DNA of 64,000 nucleotides, taken from Sipunculus nudus (Eukaryota > Annelida > Sipuncula > Golfingiida > Sipunculidae). Below, piece by piece: positions 11,535 to 23,749 of the stretch (position 1 is the first letter of the stretch; each line of letters opens with the position of its first letter). Where the stretch lies: NCBI GenBank assembly GCA_026874595.1, contig CM049313.1, positions 16,987,508-17,051,507 of the forward strand, given 5' to 3'. The position numbers were made by a program, and so were the translations under genes. The notes beneath the pieces were generated by a model, which ran no database searches, had not been told where the DNA came from, and was given only the letters and a program-made list of their open reading frames with translations.

Positions 11535-11733
11535 GCGGATCCAGGGGGAGGTCCGGGGAGTCCCGACCCCCCCCCCCCTTTTTATCCGCCGTAACCTTTT
11601 TTAAGGATTTCAGACAGAAATTTGCTACCTGGACCCTCCCCCCCCTTTTCCGGACTTGGGGACCTTTTTTTAGAGTTTTCCTTAGTCCTTCTTGGTTGGA
11701 CATCCCCCTTTTCCGAAATCCTGGATCCGCCCC
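11535..11733. mobile_element. MITE-like element with GGATCCAGG-type ends, copy 2
   Basis: Left end GCGGATCCAGGGGGAG and right end AATCCTGGATCCGCCCC are inverted repeats. A C12 run (11567-11578) is inside, and a G15 run (11498-11512) lies just outside after a short GT repeat. ORFs on both strands across it (11395-11826) are by-products of the biased composition. Confidence 0.6.
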
Positions 11734-11739
11734 TGGATG

Positions 11740-13860
11740 TCTCCCACGAAATTGCGCCCATTCTTGAAGCGGACCTTCCAAAGTTTGAATTCCGGGAAGA
11801 TCATAGGGACCTGAGAATAGTTCCATGATATATTATCTGGAAGGTCTGATTACTATGAAGTTATTTTTTGTTGACCTTCTATATAATGGTTGACGGTGGT
11901 CACACTGAATTCTTGCCACGGAACTCGTTTGTGGCCACGCCTCAGATATGCCCTATCTGGTCTTCAACTCTTAGAGTTGATCCAAAGTGTGACCTAATAA
12001 GGGCGTCATTTTTTATTTCTCCATAATTCAAGAGATATTTCAAATTATTTTTCGAAGGGGCTATCGCATCGCCATCTGTCGGCAAATACGATTGTGTATT
12101 AACGAAGATATCAATTTGTTAATCTTAATTATGGCCTAGGGACTGGAAATAGATTATCAACATCATGTTTATCAACTATTGTGTAATTTATTTAAGTCAA
12201 AACAAAACGTTTACAAAGAATGGAAAACCACCTTGCGACCACCCGATAATTGCGATCACCACGCAATAACGAATACTTATTCTAGCTCCTGAATTTTTAT
12301 TGTGTTATTTCAGTGATAAATGACTCAGAATTGCCGGCATTTTTTCTAGTATAGAATGATTGCTGTATTTTCTGGGTTTTGTTATGTTGAATTTCGAAAT
12401 GTAATTAGGCAGGTATGTTTATATATTAAAATGAAGAAAAGAATGGCAGTGGAGGACATGGCGAACTCTTCAGTTATATGTAAAAAACATGTGTTTTTGA
12501 AACCTATCTACCGTCTGCTTCGCCCTGACTTCCTCAGGGTCATGGTTGTATATTGGGGAAAACACTCCTAGCTTACACAAATCTGCACTCAAAGGAAATC
12601 ACTGCCCCCCCTATCGACCACAAATCTTATTTCCTCACTGATCACAGAGCGCTTTACGACTCGCTGACTAAGATTAACATTTCTTTTAAGATCGTCTCTG
12701 CTTGTTTTCCCATTATATCCTGTAGCCTCATGAAATTTAACTAAGCTAGTCTTTTCCAATTTTGCACTCCAACACTGATTCATGTATATTTTACTTTCAT
12801 CCAAGGTTGCCGTGCCATCTTCGAAGGTTTAGTATAACCTCTGCAAATTTAAGTCGCCGAAAATGTAGGATTTTCCTGACAAAATTAAACCATGATAATT
12901 AACGTAAATTCAGTTTCTTTATTTAAAGGGAGCCATTAACGCTGCTTGGATTTGTCTAAAGGGAACCTACACAGCAACGACAATTCATCCATTTAAACAA
13001 TGTTATGGTTCTCTCTGTGAGTAAACAGTACACGTGTGTCCCCGCATAACAAGTCTGCATGACCAGAGGTTTTTTTCTAGCATACGCGCGACAACTCCAA
13101 AACAGTTTTAGAAATAACATGAAAAAAGAAACACGGAAGAAATATTTTGTGAAGTCGCGCAGTGCGGCTACAGGGTAGCGTGCGCGCTACACGCCCGGTG
13201 CAAGCTTTTATCCGCTTGTGTACTGGAGTAAGCAAAGGCTTTAGAACTAAATACTGGCTTCTGTTAATGCTGGTCGATCAATCAGTAGGGCAGAAATGGA
13301 ACAAAGTTATTTGGCTGGTTAGCCTAACATGAGTCGTGATACAAGCCATATCGAGGAATGCATCACAGTGGCCTTTCGTCATGTTAAATTCATATCGTGG
13401 TAAGCAGGACACAATTTTAACATTAGGCTACGAATGATGAAATAAATAAAGGAATTAATGTGAACTCACAACCCTAATTAATACTCCGTCTCTATGGCAA
13501 AGAGTCATTTCCTGGATCGCGTACAAGTTGGCTGCGTCCGGTAACAAGTGCAAGCCATGCTTGTATTTATGCTGTAAGAAGCTCAACAAACATGCAGGAA
13601 GGTTGACCAATATGCTGAGTTAAAAAGGAATTTATCTCGTTCATGGTAAGTGTTGTTAGAAAACATACTTAAAAACTAACGGTGGGTCTTATTCATGTCA
13701 AGTAACAGCGTACTTGTAGGCAATGTAACGTTGTCAAGAATGACAGAAATATTTGCATCCTTATAGCGACTTATAGTGCGGTCGTCGCTGAAGGATGTAA
13801 CGGCACTCTAAACACTGGAGGTAGACTCATTAATGTCAGAGGGCCAAAGTGGCTCCATCC
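11740..13860. other. Intronic sequence without recognised features
   Basis: I see only small hairpins (TCAACTCTTAGAGTTGA near 11969; CCCTGACTTCCTCAGGG near 12522) and a less A+T-rich block around 13140-13240. None has a supported function. Confidence 0.4.
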
Positions 13861-13866
13861 CCTCCT

Positions 13867-13905
13867 CCCCCCCCCCCCAGACCCCCCCCCCCCACACACA
13901 CACAT
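13867..13905. repeat. Poly-C pair with CA repeat
   Basis: Two runs of twelve C (13867-13878 and 13882-13893) are separated by three bases and followed by a short CA repeat. Confidence 0.9.
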
Positions 13906-14194
13906 GCTTAAAATCTCCCTGTTGTTACGGAACCTAATATCAACGGATCACGTAGTGGTGACGAGCATAAATTTTGTTACGGAGATAAATAAAAATCAGA
14001 TTCTGTTACACTAGGCAGCGTGAAATGTCTAGGGGAATGAATAAAGAAGTCAGTGGTTTTTTGTTAACAAATAATCATAATTTATTCTTTAAACAACCCT
14101 AACATTACAATACACTAAATCAATACAATTACACAGTATAATTAACAAAGTGTACAGTACCAGAGTGTCCAGATCCTAGGCTTTTCTGGATAGG

Positions 14195-14375
14195 CAACAG
14201 GACAACTACCCCCTGGACAATTACCCCCAGGACAATTACCCCCCCCCCACAATTACTCCCTGGACAATTACCCCCGAGACAATTACCCCCCGGACAATTA
14301 CCCCCCAGGACAATTACCCTCTTGGACAACTACCCCCAGACAACTACCCCCCAGACAATTACCCCCCGCTACAAT
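14195..14375. repeat. Minisatellite of GGACAATTACCCCC units
   Basis: About a dozen imperfect 13- to 16-bp units of GACAATTACCCCCC or GACAACTACCCCC. It directly abuts the left arm of the palindromic foldback structure. The minus-strand ORF at 14129-14329 (GGNCPGGNC repeats) is a translation of it. Confidence 0.9.
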
Positions 14376-14619
14376 TACAATTACTAATCCATGCGCACGA
14401 ATTACTAATTCGTGGCCACGAATAACTGATCCGTGCGCACGAATTACTAGGTGTGAAAAATATATTTCAAAGGTGGCAAAATATTTATTTCAATAGGATA
14501 ACAAAGTAGCAGATAAGGCTAATGCAACTGCTCTCCTGCATATATAAATTAAAAGAAAGTGAAAAATTAACATGAATGCATATATGTATATTTAAGTGCA
14601 CATATATTCACACACGATA

Positions 14620-14621
<2 letters not shown>

Positions 14622-14667
<46 letters not shown>
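14622..14667. repeat. (TA)n microsatellite
   Basis: An uninterrupted run of alternating T and A of more than 40 bases, inside the foldback-like element. Confidence 0.95.
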
Positions 14668-14669
<2 letters not shown>

Positions 14670-14784
14670 AATATACGTTAATACAGATTGACATTCCACA
14701 TACACTGATGCTTATACATATATTATTACTGGTAGGCGTACGTCTCAGTCCATATCGAGCATATCAATTAGATTCAAAACATCA

Positions 14785-15470
14785 GTTTTTCCTATTGAAA
14801 TAGGTATTGATTTAAGTAACTGGCACCCAGTCGTAACCGAGTATGGATAATGTCATGTTGACGATGATCGTCGTAATAATAACTGTATATTTCTCGAGAG
14901 GCAGGGTTCAAATAGTCACGAACATTTTCCGTAAAGGAATCGTTTGAAGTAGACTTAAATATATGACACTGATCCAAAGTTTGGAGGCTATTGAAAGGAA
15001 AGAAAAGAAAATTGGAAGGAAAGAAAAGCGACAGCCGTTCCGTTTGAACCTCAGTATCTTTAGCAAATGCGATTTGCGCGGACTGTATAGGGCGGAGCAT
15101 GAGACAGAGTTTGAGTGATTATTAGCAGATAATCTGGTGCTATTCCCTTAATCATTTCATAAAATGTGGATTGTATAGCCAGCTCTCTTCTTATTTTTAT
15201 ACTTGACCATTATAGCTCTTTTACCATAGCTCCAGTGCTGGAAGTCGAGAGCGCTCCAGTACATGTTAAACATGCTTTCCATTGTATACTCTCCAGTTGG
15301 TATGACTGTCTGACAGAACAATTGTTTAATATTAAAACACTACACTCCAGTACTAATCGTATTAATGATTTATACATACGATCTAAAACTTTCATAGAGA
15401 ATTGGAATTTATAATTTTTTTCCAAACGCTTATTGGCTTTCAAACATATCATGTTTATGTGTTCCTGTCA
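14785..15470 (-). mobile_element. Decayed CR1/Jockey-like LINE, C-terminal reverse-transcriptase part
   Basis: Seen on the minus strand: ICLKANKRLEKN, then MYKSLIRLVLE, ILNNCSVRQSYQLESIQ and TCTGA, followed after frame changes by FYEMIKGIAPDYL, FNSLQTLDQC and HTRLRLGASYLN. Known: CR1/Jockey-type reverse transcriptases end with a thumb of the form I-x-P-x-LEY...W..C......LE..Q......TGA, then FYK..NGL.P.YL and a terminal I-H-x-RLR-x-x-x-S-x-LN. Several frameshifts and stops make it inactive. It lies within the palindrome-armed structure and lacks the catalytic YADD portion. Confidence 0.75.
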
Positions 15471-16261
15471 GGAAAGCGAATCCCAAATATGACATGAGAA
15501 GTTCTGTGAAGTTCATTTCACCTAGTTTATGCGAAATTTGCAATTTAGCATCACCGTCAAATGGCGATTAAGAACTGTAACTGGAGTTACTTTGTGAAGC
15601 AAAATAACTGTTAAAAATTTCAGCCTGATCGGCTTTGTCTATAATAATGTTCCCATTATGCCCGAACGATGATAAGGTAGGTTGTTGTTTTTTTTACCAG
15701 AGAAAGCTTTAGAAATTTTCCACTATGCACGGCAACTGGATCAGTGAGTTTTATATTTATATTCTTTAAGTATGGCTTAAAGCCCTTTCAATTTTTAATA
15801 TACAGAGTTCCGAATTTTCCAAGATAGGAAGTCACGGAACTGTCGGAAGGCGCTGGGCTTCAGTTTAACAACCGTGTGTGCCCGCTGAAACTGCCAGCCT
15901 GTGCCTAGACTGAGTAGATGTGAGCTTGCTTCTCATTGGCTAGTAATTCGTGCGCACGAATTAATAACTCGTGCGCACGAATTAGTAGCCAATTAGCATT
16001 GAGCCAGCAACATAAGAGAGCTGTTCTCATTGGTCACTAATTCGTGGCCACGAATTAGTAATTCGTGCGCACGGATTAGTAATTCGTGCGCACGAATTAA
16101 TAAATATTTTTTTCCACCTTGGAAATATATTTTTCACACCAAGTAATTCGTGTGCACGGATTAATAATTCGTGGCCACGAATTAGTAATTCGTGTGCACG
16201 GATTAGTAATTCGTGCGCACGGATTAGTAATACGTGCGCACGAATTATTAAATATTTTTCA

Positions 16262-19200
16262 CCATGTCGTCTCCCGGGCTCCCTAGAAAAGAGTGTTACT
16301 TGTCTGTTAAAATATTTGTAACAGTGACAAGTATAATGTTCGAAAACATTATAAATTTGTTTTAAACGGAAAATGCAGTTTTAGAACATGCTAATATGAC
16401 GCTGTGGCAGAACTAAAAGCTGTTCTTCATTACTTGAATTAGAGGGACAGTCAGCTTAGCGCTGACATCCGCTTAAAAAAATGTTTTACATCCGCTTTAG
16501 TCTTATACTGTTCCGTCTTAAAATTTATCAGGGTCTTCTATGGCTAATGACTGAACCACCAGCAAAATGCGGTGGAAATTGGCCTAGCAGTCTACGTAAT
16601 CACACTAACAGATACGCTCTGAATACAGCGCGTGACCTCCTGGCGACCTTCCACTCACACGCTGTGAGAATAGCAGGATTCTTCAGGTTTAGCAACACCC
16701 AGTCAGTTTGCGCTGGATAAAGTTAAATCTGATTGCCTCTGCGTTTAAACAAACCTGCAGAACTGGTAGAACAAATCTGATTGGCTTATCGTGTAAACAA
16801 ACACGGCTGTGCCCGTGGCAAACTCGTGTAGCACTGCAAGAAAGGAAAAATGCAGACAGTGGGGATAACTGACCTCAGGCCACACCAGCAAGCCAGTATA
16901 GAAGAGACTGTGTTGAAAGTTGACGATTACATCGTGTATATTCCAAGAAAGGGGGGGGGGGGGGTTGAAATAAGTCTCTGCTACTAAGCGCTTTCTACCA
17001 CAGTGCAATGACCGGTATCTCGAAGAACATCCGATTGTGCTGGGGATATCTGCAAATATTACGCAGGGGAAATTCAACAGAGACAGCACCGCCTGGTGCA
17101 AAATCCTGACCGGCAATCGCGGTTTATTGCAGCGGGTAGTGTAGCGAATAGTTGAGCATAGCCTAACTGCCTTTTGGAGCGTAACTAACAGAGAACAAGC
17201 ATGAACTTCGTGGGCTGAGAAAATGAGAAGGGGGCAATCAACTGGATAACAAAAGGAAGACCCCCCCCCCAGGAAAATGCCCTAATCCTTAAAAAAAACC
17301 CTGATTAAAGTCCCCTTAATCAGTTCCTCTTAACAAACAGGCAAAACGCCATTCAAAACATCAAACATTTTTACTACACATGTATATATTTGGGTTATAA
17401 AGAATTTTGCTTAATTTCATTTTCATTTTTTTAAATTTTGATTTCATTTATTCCACCTAAATTTACAAATATAAAACAACATACTCTAATGCAGGCTAAC
17501 ATTTTTTACCTTATCCTATAAATGTTGCATAACGGAAAGATTATTGTGGAAAATATGAATAAATGGATGTTGGAATTATCATGCAATCACAAAGCATTGT
17601 ACTCCCCGAACAATGAGGGGCCAAAATGAACTATTGAGGGGAACATGTGCTGCTGTCCGAATTAAACAAATCCAATTCATACAAGGAAACAAACAAAAGT
17701 AAAATTCTGCGTTAACCATATTCTTCTTGGCGGATGTAATTAACAAAACCAGTTGTGTAGATAAAGATCACATCGCGTTTGTTGAAACCTTAGGCTCACA
17801 GGGAAACTGATACGATTCAATAAAGAAGTTTCCACTTTTTTTATTAACTCTGTTTTGACACCCCCCAAATAATACCTAAGGCGCTTATTGATCAGTCTGT
17901 TACAGATCTAAACAAACTTAACAAGATGACAACAATGGATCAAATGATCCTTCAGCAAGCACGTAGATGAACATTGGTTATCAGAAAGTGAGCAAGTTAG
18001 TCGTGATATCTATGTCAAATGAACATTTTCAGTGTGCAGCCTGGTAGCCGCTTTTTTCGATTTCCGAATGGATCAGTTTGTGTCTTCCGCCTACATGCGC
18101 AGCCTGTATCGTTCCACAATATGGCGACTGATTGATTGTCTCTCACAGTGTAGGCAGACCAAATAGATCTCATAGTGTAAACTAATCAATCATATAACTC
18201 CTTGTTCAATGATCAATGTCGTATTATACTGGGTCAGTGGATTAGCTGCCGATTAAACGCCTCGAGGGTGTTTCGTTATTTTTCTTTATCAACACTCAGT
18301 TTGAATGACATCTAGGTTATGTCAATATACATAACGTACACAGGTGTTTATGCAAATACTTAGATCTAAATATAGTATTTAACTCACATATCTTTAGCGG
18401 GCGAAAACAAAAGCATAATGTTTACTGATTAAACGAATAGATTGTTAGTCCAAATAATAATAATATGAAAATCACTGAATAATGTTCTAATGTAATAAGT
18501 AAGACTTACAATATATATTTTTTTATTTAAAATAGATTATGTGGATATTGTGAAACATTATTCAAGAAACTGTCTTTTCATTTATTAGACTAACCCCCCA
18601 ACAATGGGGAATGGGGATTAACATGCATAGTCACACGTTAGAGTGTCATTTACAAATACATCTTTTTATTTTGTTATTTGTGGCAATTTGTTTCCTTTTT
18701 TCCCGATATGGTTTTAAACAATTTCTAATTTTAATCGTTATTTTGGTTCCAAATTTGACCGTATTTGGATAATGACGTTACCACTCTCCCCCCGGCAGAT
18801 ACTTCTGAGCTACTAAACCAAAGTATCATTCAATTAATTTAAAATGGGGATAAGTAAATATGCGTGACCATTATTCCTGTTACAGGCCGTTTAGCAAATT
18901 TGAGCCGCATGCATTAAATAGTTGCGTTTGACGATCGATACATACGAGTTTTCGTGGTTTTACCCATAAGTATACATAGGTTTGACTATATCGGCATTAG
19001 GATATATACAAAGATACAAAGATCCACCCGCTCAGCATTATTCATAAAGGTATAACAACAATGATTTCTTAATAATAGATATACTACAGATGTAATGGGA
19101 TTACTAGAAACATACATTCTCGCGAATGCCATGTGGGCGGTTCTAAATGTGGGGCAGTCTTTTCATTCACTTATTTGCTTAAATTCCCAGGTTCACCGGT

Positions 19201-22200
19201 GCATATAGTAGCCAACATCGGGCACATGTGACTGCACCTTTGTGAATACTCCTGGAATTCCTTCCAAAATCCGGATCCTTATCCGGATCCACACCAAAGT
19301 CTTACCTATTCCTAGCTGTTGATTTTCACCCTGATATATGGGATATACATGGAAATTTATCTTTATATTCGGTAGATGTGATGACGGAACCGAAAAAAAA
19401 ATCGATTTACAACATGCCTTCATTCTTTTAGTCATTCCTCATGCAAATAATCCTGGAGGCGATATGAGAAGTGACCAAAATGACCGGAAAGACCAGACAA
19501 CCTGTACAGAAAATCGATAGATGTGCGGGCAAAAATAGGCCAGTTTAAATGATATCAGCCGTTAATAACGTTCATTGATATAGGACATACTTGGATTCAA
19601 CTTCGGTGTTACCTTATCATATATCTAATAGTAATCTCCGTTGATTGATTCGATTACCCGCGGCTTAAATTCTATAAGGAAAGATCTTATTGTCAATCAA
19701 GATTATCTATTTCCACATAAGACTGAAATGGATTTGCGCGTCAGGATTAAAAGAAAAGTAGGAAAGTGATCTTTTTTTACAGCACTTTCAAGCGCCCGAA
19801 ATCACCACTTATGTCTGATGACAATGTGCATGTTTCCACGACAGCTCAGTTTGTCCGTGGCAAATAATGTTAAAATTAAACTAAAGAAAAATATTTTAAA
19901 TTGATTTCACTTTTAAATGCTATACAAGGATTGATATAAAATAACTGTTTAAAAAATAAAATAAACTATTTTTTCATTATTTAATCATATCATTTAATCA
20001 ATTTATTCTTGAAAGACATAGACAGTTCTGTTCCCCCACACAAGATTAAATGTCATTTCTTTCTGAGCACACGTAAACTTACATCAATTAGGCACTCTGG
20101 AAAAATAAAACCGTTTCATTGATTATTAGCCCGGAACCACTTAGAGTAATAAAGGGTGATTTTTTTCAGGTGTTTACAGCTGCTCGGCAAATCCGTAATC
20201 TTGATTTTAGGTCATTTAGTCAGAAATCGGCAGACATACAGTAATACTAAGCCATACGGAGGAACATGGACGGCTAACATTGTGAATAAAATAGGCTAGA
20301 CAGAAATATATTACATCATAAATATGATACTTAAATCAAAGTTTTATCTTCTTGACAAGAATTATCCATAACAGGTTTTAACAGCCTTAATGTTTTCTGT
20401 CTTCATTTGATTAAGATTATAATTATTTCATTGCTACAGTGAGTAAAGTTGATACGCTTTATGTAAATAAGCATATTTAAGTGGGATTATAAATAATTAC
20501 GGCGTTCAGACAAGAATTATTGATGTAAACAATGACCTTAACGGTAATTTAACTGTTATAACATATCAAAGTCTCGATCAGTTTCACTGTTATAAACTGA
20601 TCTGTGAAAACCTATTTTACTATGATAAAATTACCACCACACAAGTGCAAGTTAAGAATGGAAGCTAACAATGTCACCTAGAATACATAATGTCTAAGTT
20701 TTAAATAAAAGCAAAGATTAAAAAAAAAAAAAAAAAAACAAGCTAGTGCATATTTAAAACTTGGCAAATTGTCCTATATGTTTTCATTTTTTTGTACAAC
20801 ATGTATTTCAAATGAACGGGCTATTTTGTACATTCAGTTGGTTCTTTGGCGTTAAGAGAGTAGCATAAATCAAATAACTCAAAATCGGTAATAACAATTA
20901 CATTTTGAAGTAAAGATGTTGACGCAGATGATGCTAACTGATATTCAGTTGACAGCGCTGGGGATTAGGAGATGGATTTGATATAAGAGTAACCGACCAC
21001 TTTCTATGTATTCTCGTTCTGTGTGAAAATGAAGCACATTCTGGAATCGCTTATGCAAAAATCATGTGTCCTATAACTGCAATGTTAACTGCAATGTTAA
21101 TCATCAATGTTACACATGCAAATAGGCTACTCGGAATGCCCGGTCAAACCACACTAATCAGCTCCTGGTAGCAAACATCTGATCAGCAAGTAATGACGGA
21201 CTTATATAAATATTGACCTCCCGTGACATGGTGGCAAGCCCATGCGGCATCTTTTGTTAGTACAACGGTCCTTAGCACAGTCATTAAATAAGTATTTATC
21301 GCCGGTCCTGTTTCTGAGCGTGTTCTTAGTTTGCTTGGATGAATTTCTTTTAATGTAACATCCATGGTGCAATCTTTTTAATTTTAGACGTAATCGGGAT
21401 CACCATAACATTTATTTGTGTAAATAAATTCTTAACCATTGTCAGATGGTTCAAACTTTGCCAGACAGGTTAAACTTTGCAAGTGCCAGAGCCATTCCCA
21501 TGGCGGTGATATATATGGGATTCTGAGTTTTTTCTTGAACCAATATGAAGTATAATATCAGTTATATTTGATAACCAATGTGGCTAAAGGTTATATTTTA
21601 ATTGCACATTTTATCATCGGAGGAATATATCTGTTAACAGTGAGCTCGGAACCTCCTACACATCTAACTATACTAAGCCGGTGAACATGAGCTTAGAAGT
21701 ACTCGTCAAACATTATTGCCGAAGCCACCACTCCATAAATATGATTTATGACTTAAGTTAATAATTAAATGACGGACTTGCGTAATGCCGATATCCTTTC
21801 CTCACATTCGGGTAGATTATCTGTGCTTTTCATCAGGTAAGCCACACATAAATTCCTGTCATATCAACTTGGAGATAATGTTCATCAATTAAATGGGATT
21901 AAAACAACGCTTTCATAATATTTATGATAGATTAGAGAGATATATCGAGGGCGATAATGGCTCTAATTATGAGACAAATTAACATATATCATTTTGATCA
22001 TGTTCCACGTCAAGATAAAAAATGAAAAAAAAAACTGATAGAAACTGGTTTATATAGCCGATTTCAGAGCAAATGGGTTGGTGGTGGTATTATTATAATG
22101 ATTTAGTAGTTTGAATTAAAGAAAGTTTCATGAGGTTATATGGTTTTCATGATCGTGAAAATATCGATTTCTTTTGTACTATGGTCTTTTTAAATTCATG

Positions 22201-22220
22201 TTGAATATTGAAAAATATAT
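16262..22220. other. Long A+T-rich intronic stretch with no recognised gene
   Basis: Contains a G14 run at 16951-16964, a C10 run near 17263 and an A run near 20720. A block around 16540-16720 is less A+T-rich and has a 79-codon plus-strand ORF without known similarity. No exon, RNA gene or transposase was recognised. Confidence 0.5.
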
Positions 22221-22224
22221 CGGT

Positions 22225-22570
22225 TGTGTATCTAATAAATACCACAGAACCGCATAAGTCAAATTTACATGTGCAGATTATAAGTTACTTATAGACATAG
22301 GGCGACAGAATAGTTTGAATATAGAGAAGAAAAAGTCTGTAAATATTGTATAAGGTATGGATATAACATTATGGAAAATGACAGTCACCTTCTATTTGAG
22401 TATCCTTTATATAAGGATTTACGATTTAAATTTTTTGAAGAAGATATGAAAGACTCAGAATATTATTTCAAAAGGATATTAGTTAAAAAATACAGTTCGA
22501 ATAACCAGACTTGCCGCCTAAATGTATATCATGCTTTCAACTTAAGGAAACCAACAATGGCAGACTGATT
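22225..22570 (+). mobile_element. Decayed LINE 3' end (C-terminal zinc-knuckle region)
   Basis: Plus strand: YHRTA and DYKLLIDIGRQNSLNIEKKK, then CKYCIRYGYNIMENDSHLLF-EYPLYKDLRFKFF. Known: many invertebrate non-LTR retrotransposons end with R-x-x-L-x-x-x-R (about 25 residues) CxxC...EN..H.LFECP.Y..LR. The last Cys has become Tyr (EYPLY), and a stop falls inside YHRTA-*-V. Only the tail of the ORF remains. It lies just outside duplication copy A. Confidence 0.65.
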
Positions 22571-23639
22571 AATTTGCAGTTTATACCGCCAGAATAACAC
22601 ATAGGTGTGAGTATATTGTATGAATTTCTAGGTTATAAATACTTGTATTATTTTCATACTTTTGAGGTTTAATTCATTTGCTTATTTGTATTATTTTTTT
22701 TAATTCTTTTTTTTATTTGAATTTTGTTTTCAATCCCCCATTTCATTAAATTATTACTATTCATAGTTTTACTTTACTGTTTAGTTTGTACTGGTAATGT
22801 AGATGTTGTTTGCAAATGAATGTTTTGTTTGATGCCACATGAACAAAAGGATCATATATCATCTTAAGTTGGAGGAAATATAACCATTTTATATTAACAA
22901 CTGTCTTAAACCCAGCTTTACTATTTATTCAAATGCCGCGGAGGATTTAGCGCGCTTCATTCACACGTAAGGAAAGGAAGTATTCATACGCCAAGCGTCC
23001 AGGGATCGTTTGCATTGAAATATACTCTGGAAGTCATAAAGGTATTCACGACATATGGTGAGCTGTCATACTTGTTGTTTAGACCCAGTGACAGCTTGGC
23101 TCATTGCTCCTGATTTAGATGTCACCAGTTATAACAATGCATCAGACAAATTTATTTAGTAAGCTAATCTCAATAATCCAGTACTTTTGCTTTAAATCAG
23201 GATTTTAAATAATTTGATATGCATAAAGAAAGAAATGCCTTACGCGGTCAAAATAATCAATACTTCATAAATATTCTCTCCTCACAATTTATGATAACTG
23301 CAGGAAGATCAAGTGTAAACTTAACAGTATTATTTTTTTAGAATGGCAGTCTTGCGATTTGGTAAACCTGACTGTTTTTGTACGGACAATCTATCCCTCT
23401 TTGTGCCGAACAGTCAAGAATTCTCTTATTTCAAAGTTTTATGCAAATGCAAGGCCAAAAGAAAACTTTGATTTTAAATGTTTTTTTGGGCACGATCAAC
23501 CGTTCATAGTAAGTACTATTGTCGTATTTTGTGTTTGAAATAAACTGATCTGAATACATTTTTATTTTGTCATTATATTCTATATGTCATAAAAAATTAT
23601 CAATATATAATAAGATTAATATATTAATATAAAACGTTT

Positions 23640-23745
23640 AATTCCTATTAATTTAATACGATGAAAATATCGCAATACGTTCCCAATATGCTACCAAATA
23701 ATGCAATATATTGTGACACGAAATTTGTAGGCGAAACCAAGCCCT
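23640..23745 (-). mobile_element. hAT-type MITE end (reverse orientation)
   Basis: Read on the minus strand it begins TAGGGCTTGGTTTCGCCTAC and continues with AATATATTG-type sequence, matching the start at 29128. The other end was not identified. Confidence 0.4.
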
Positions 23746-23749
23746 ACTA

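Larger units (their letters stand above)
14387..16262. mobile_element. Foldback-like element with 21-bp-phased palindrome arrays
   Basis: Both arms contain 16-bp palindromes ATTCGTGCGCACGAAT or ATTCGTGGCCACGAAT joined by TAGTA-type 5-bp linkers. Starts are at 14387, 14408, 14429 on the left; 15946, 15967; 16040, 16061, 16082; and 16146, 16167, 16188, 16209, 16230 on the right. Every step inside an array is exactly 21 bp. A further inverted repeat (GGTGTGAAAAATATATTTC, within 14438-14490 and, reversed, 16099-16152) joins the arms. The interior has an AT microsatellite and a decayed LINE. Drosophila FB elements have comparable tandem-repeat arms; any relationship is inference. Confidence 0.75.

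Noticed and set aside
11395-11826. ORFs on both strands of 68-143 codons rich in proline and glycine
   Set aside because: Produced by poly-G/poly-C composition of a MITE-like repeat.
15940-16250. Palindrome array considered as a CRISPR array
   Set aside because: The 5-bp linkers are nearly constant, not unique spacers; the repeat is a 16-bp palindrome and the genome is eukaryotic.
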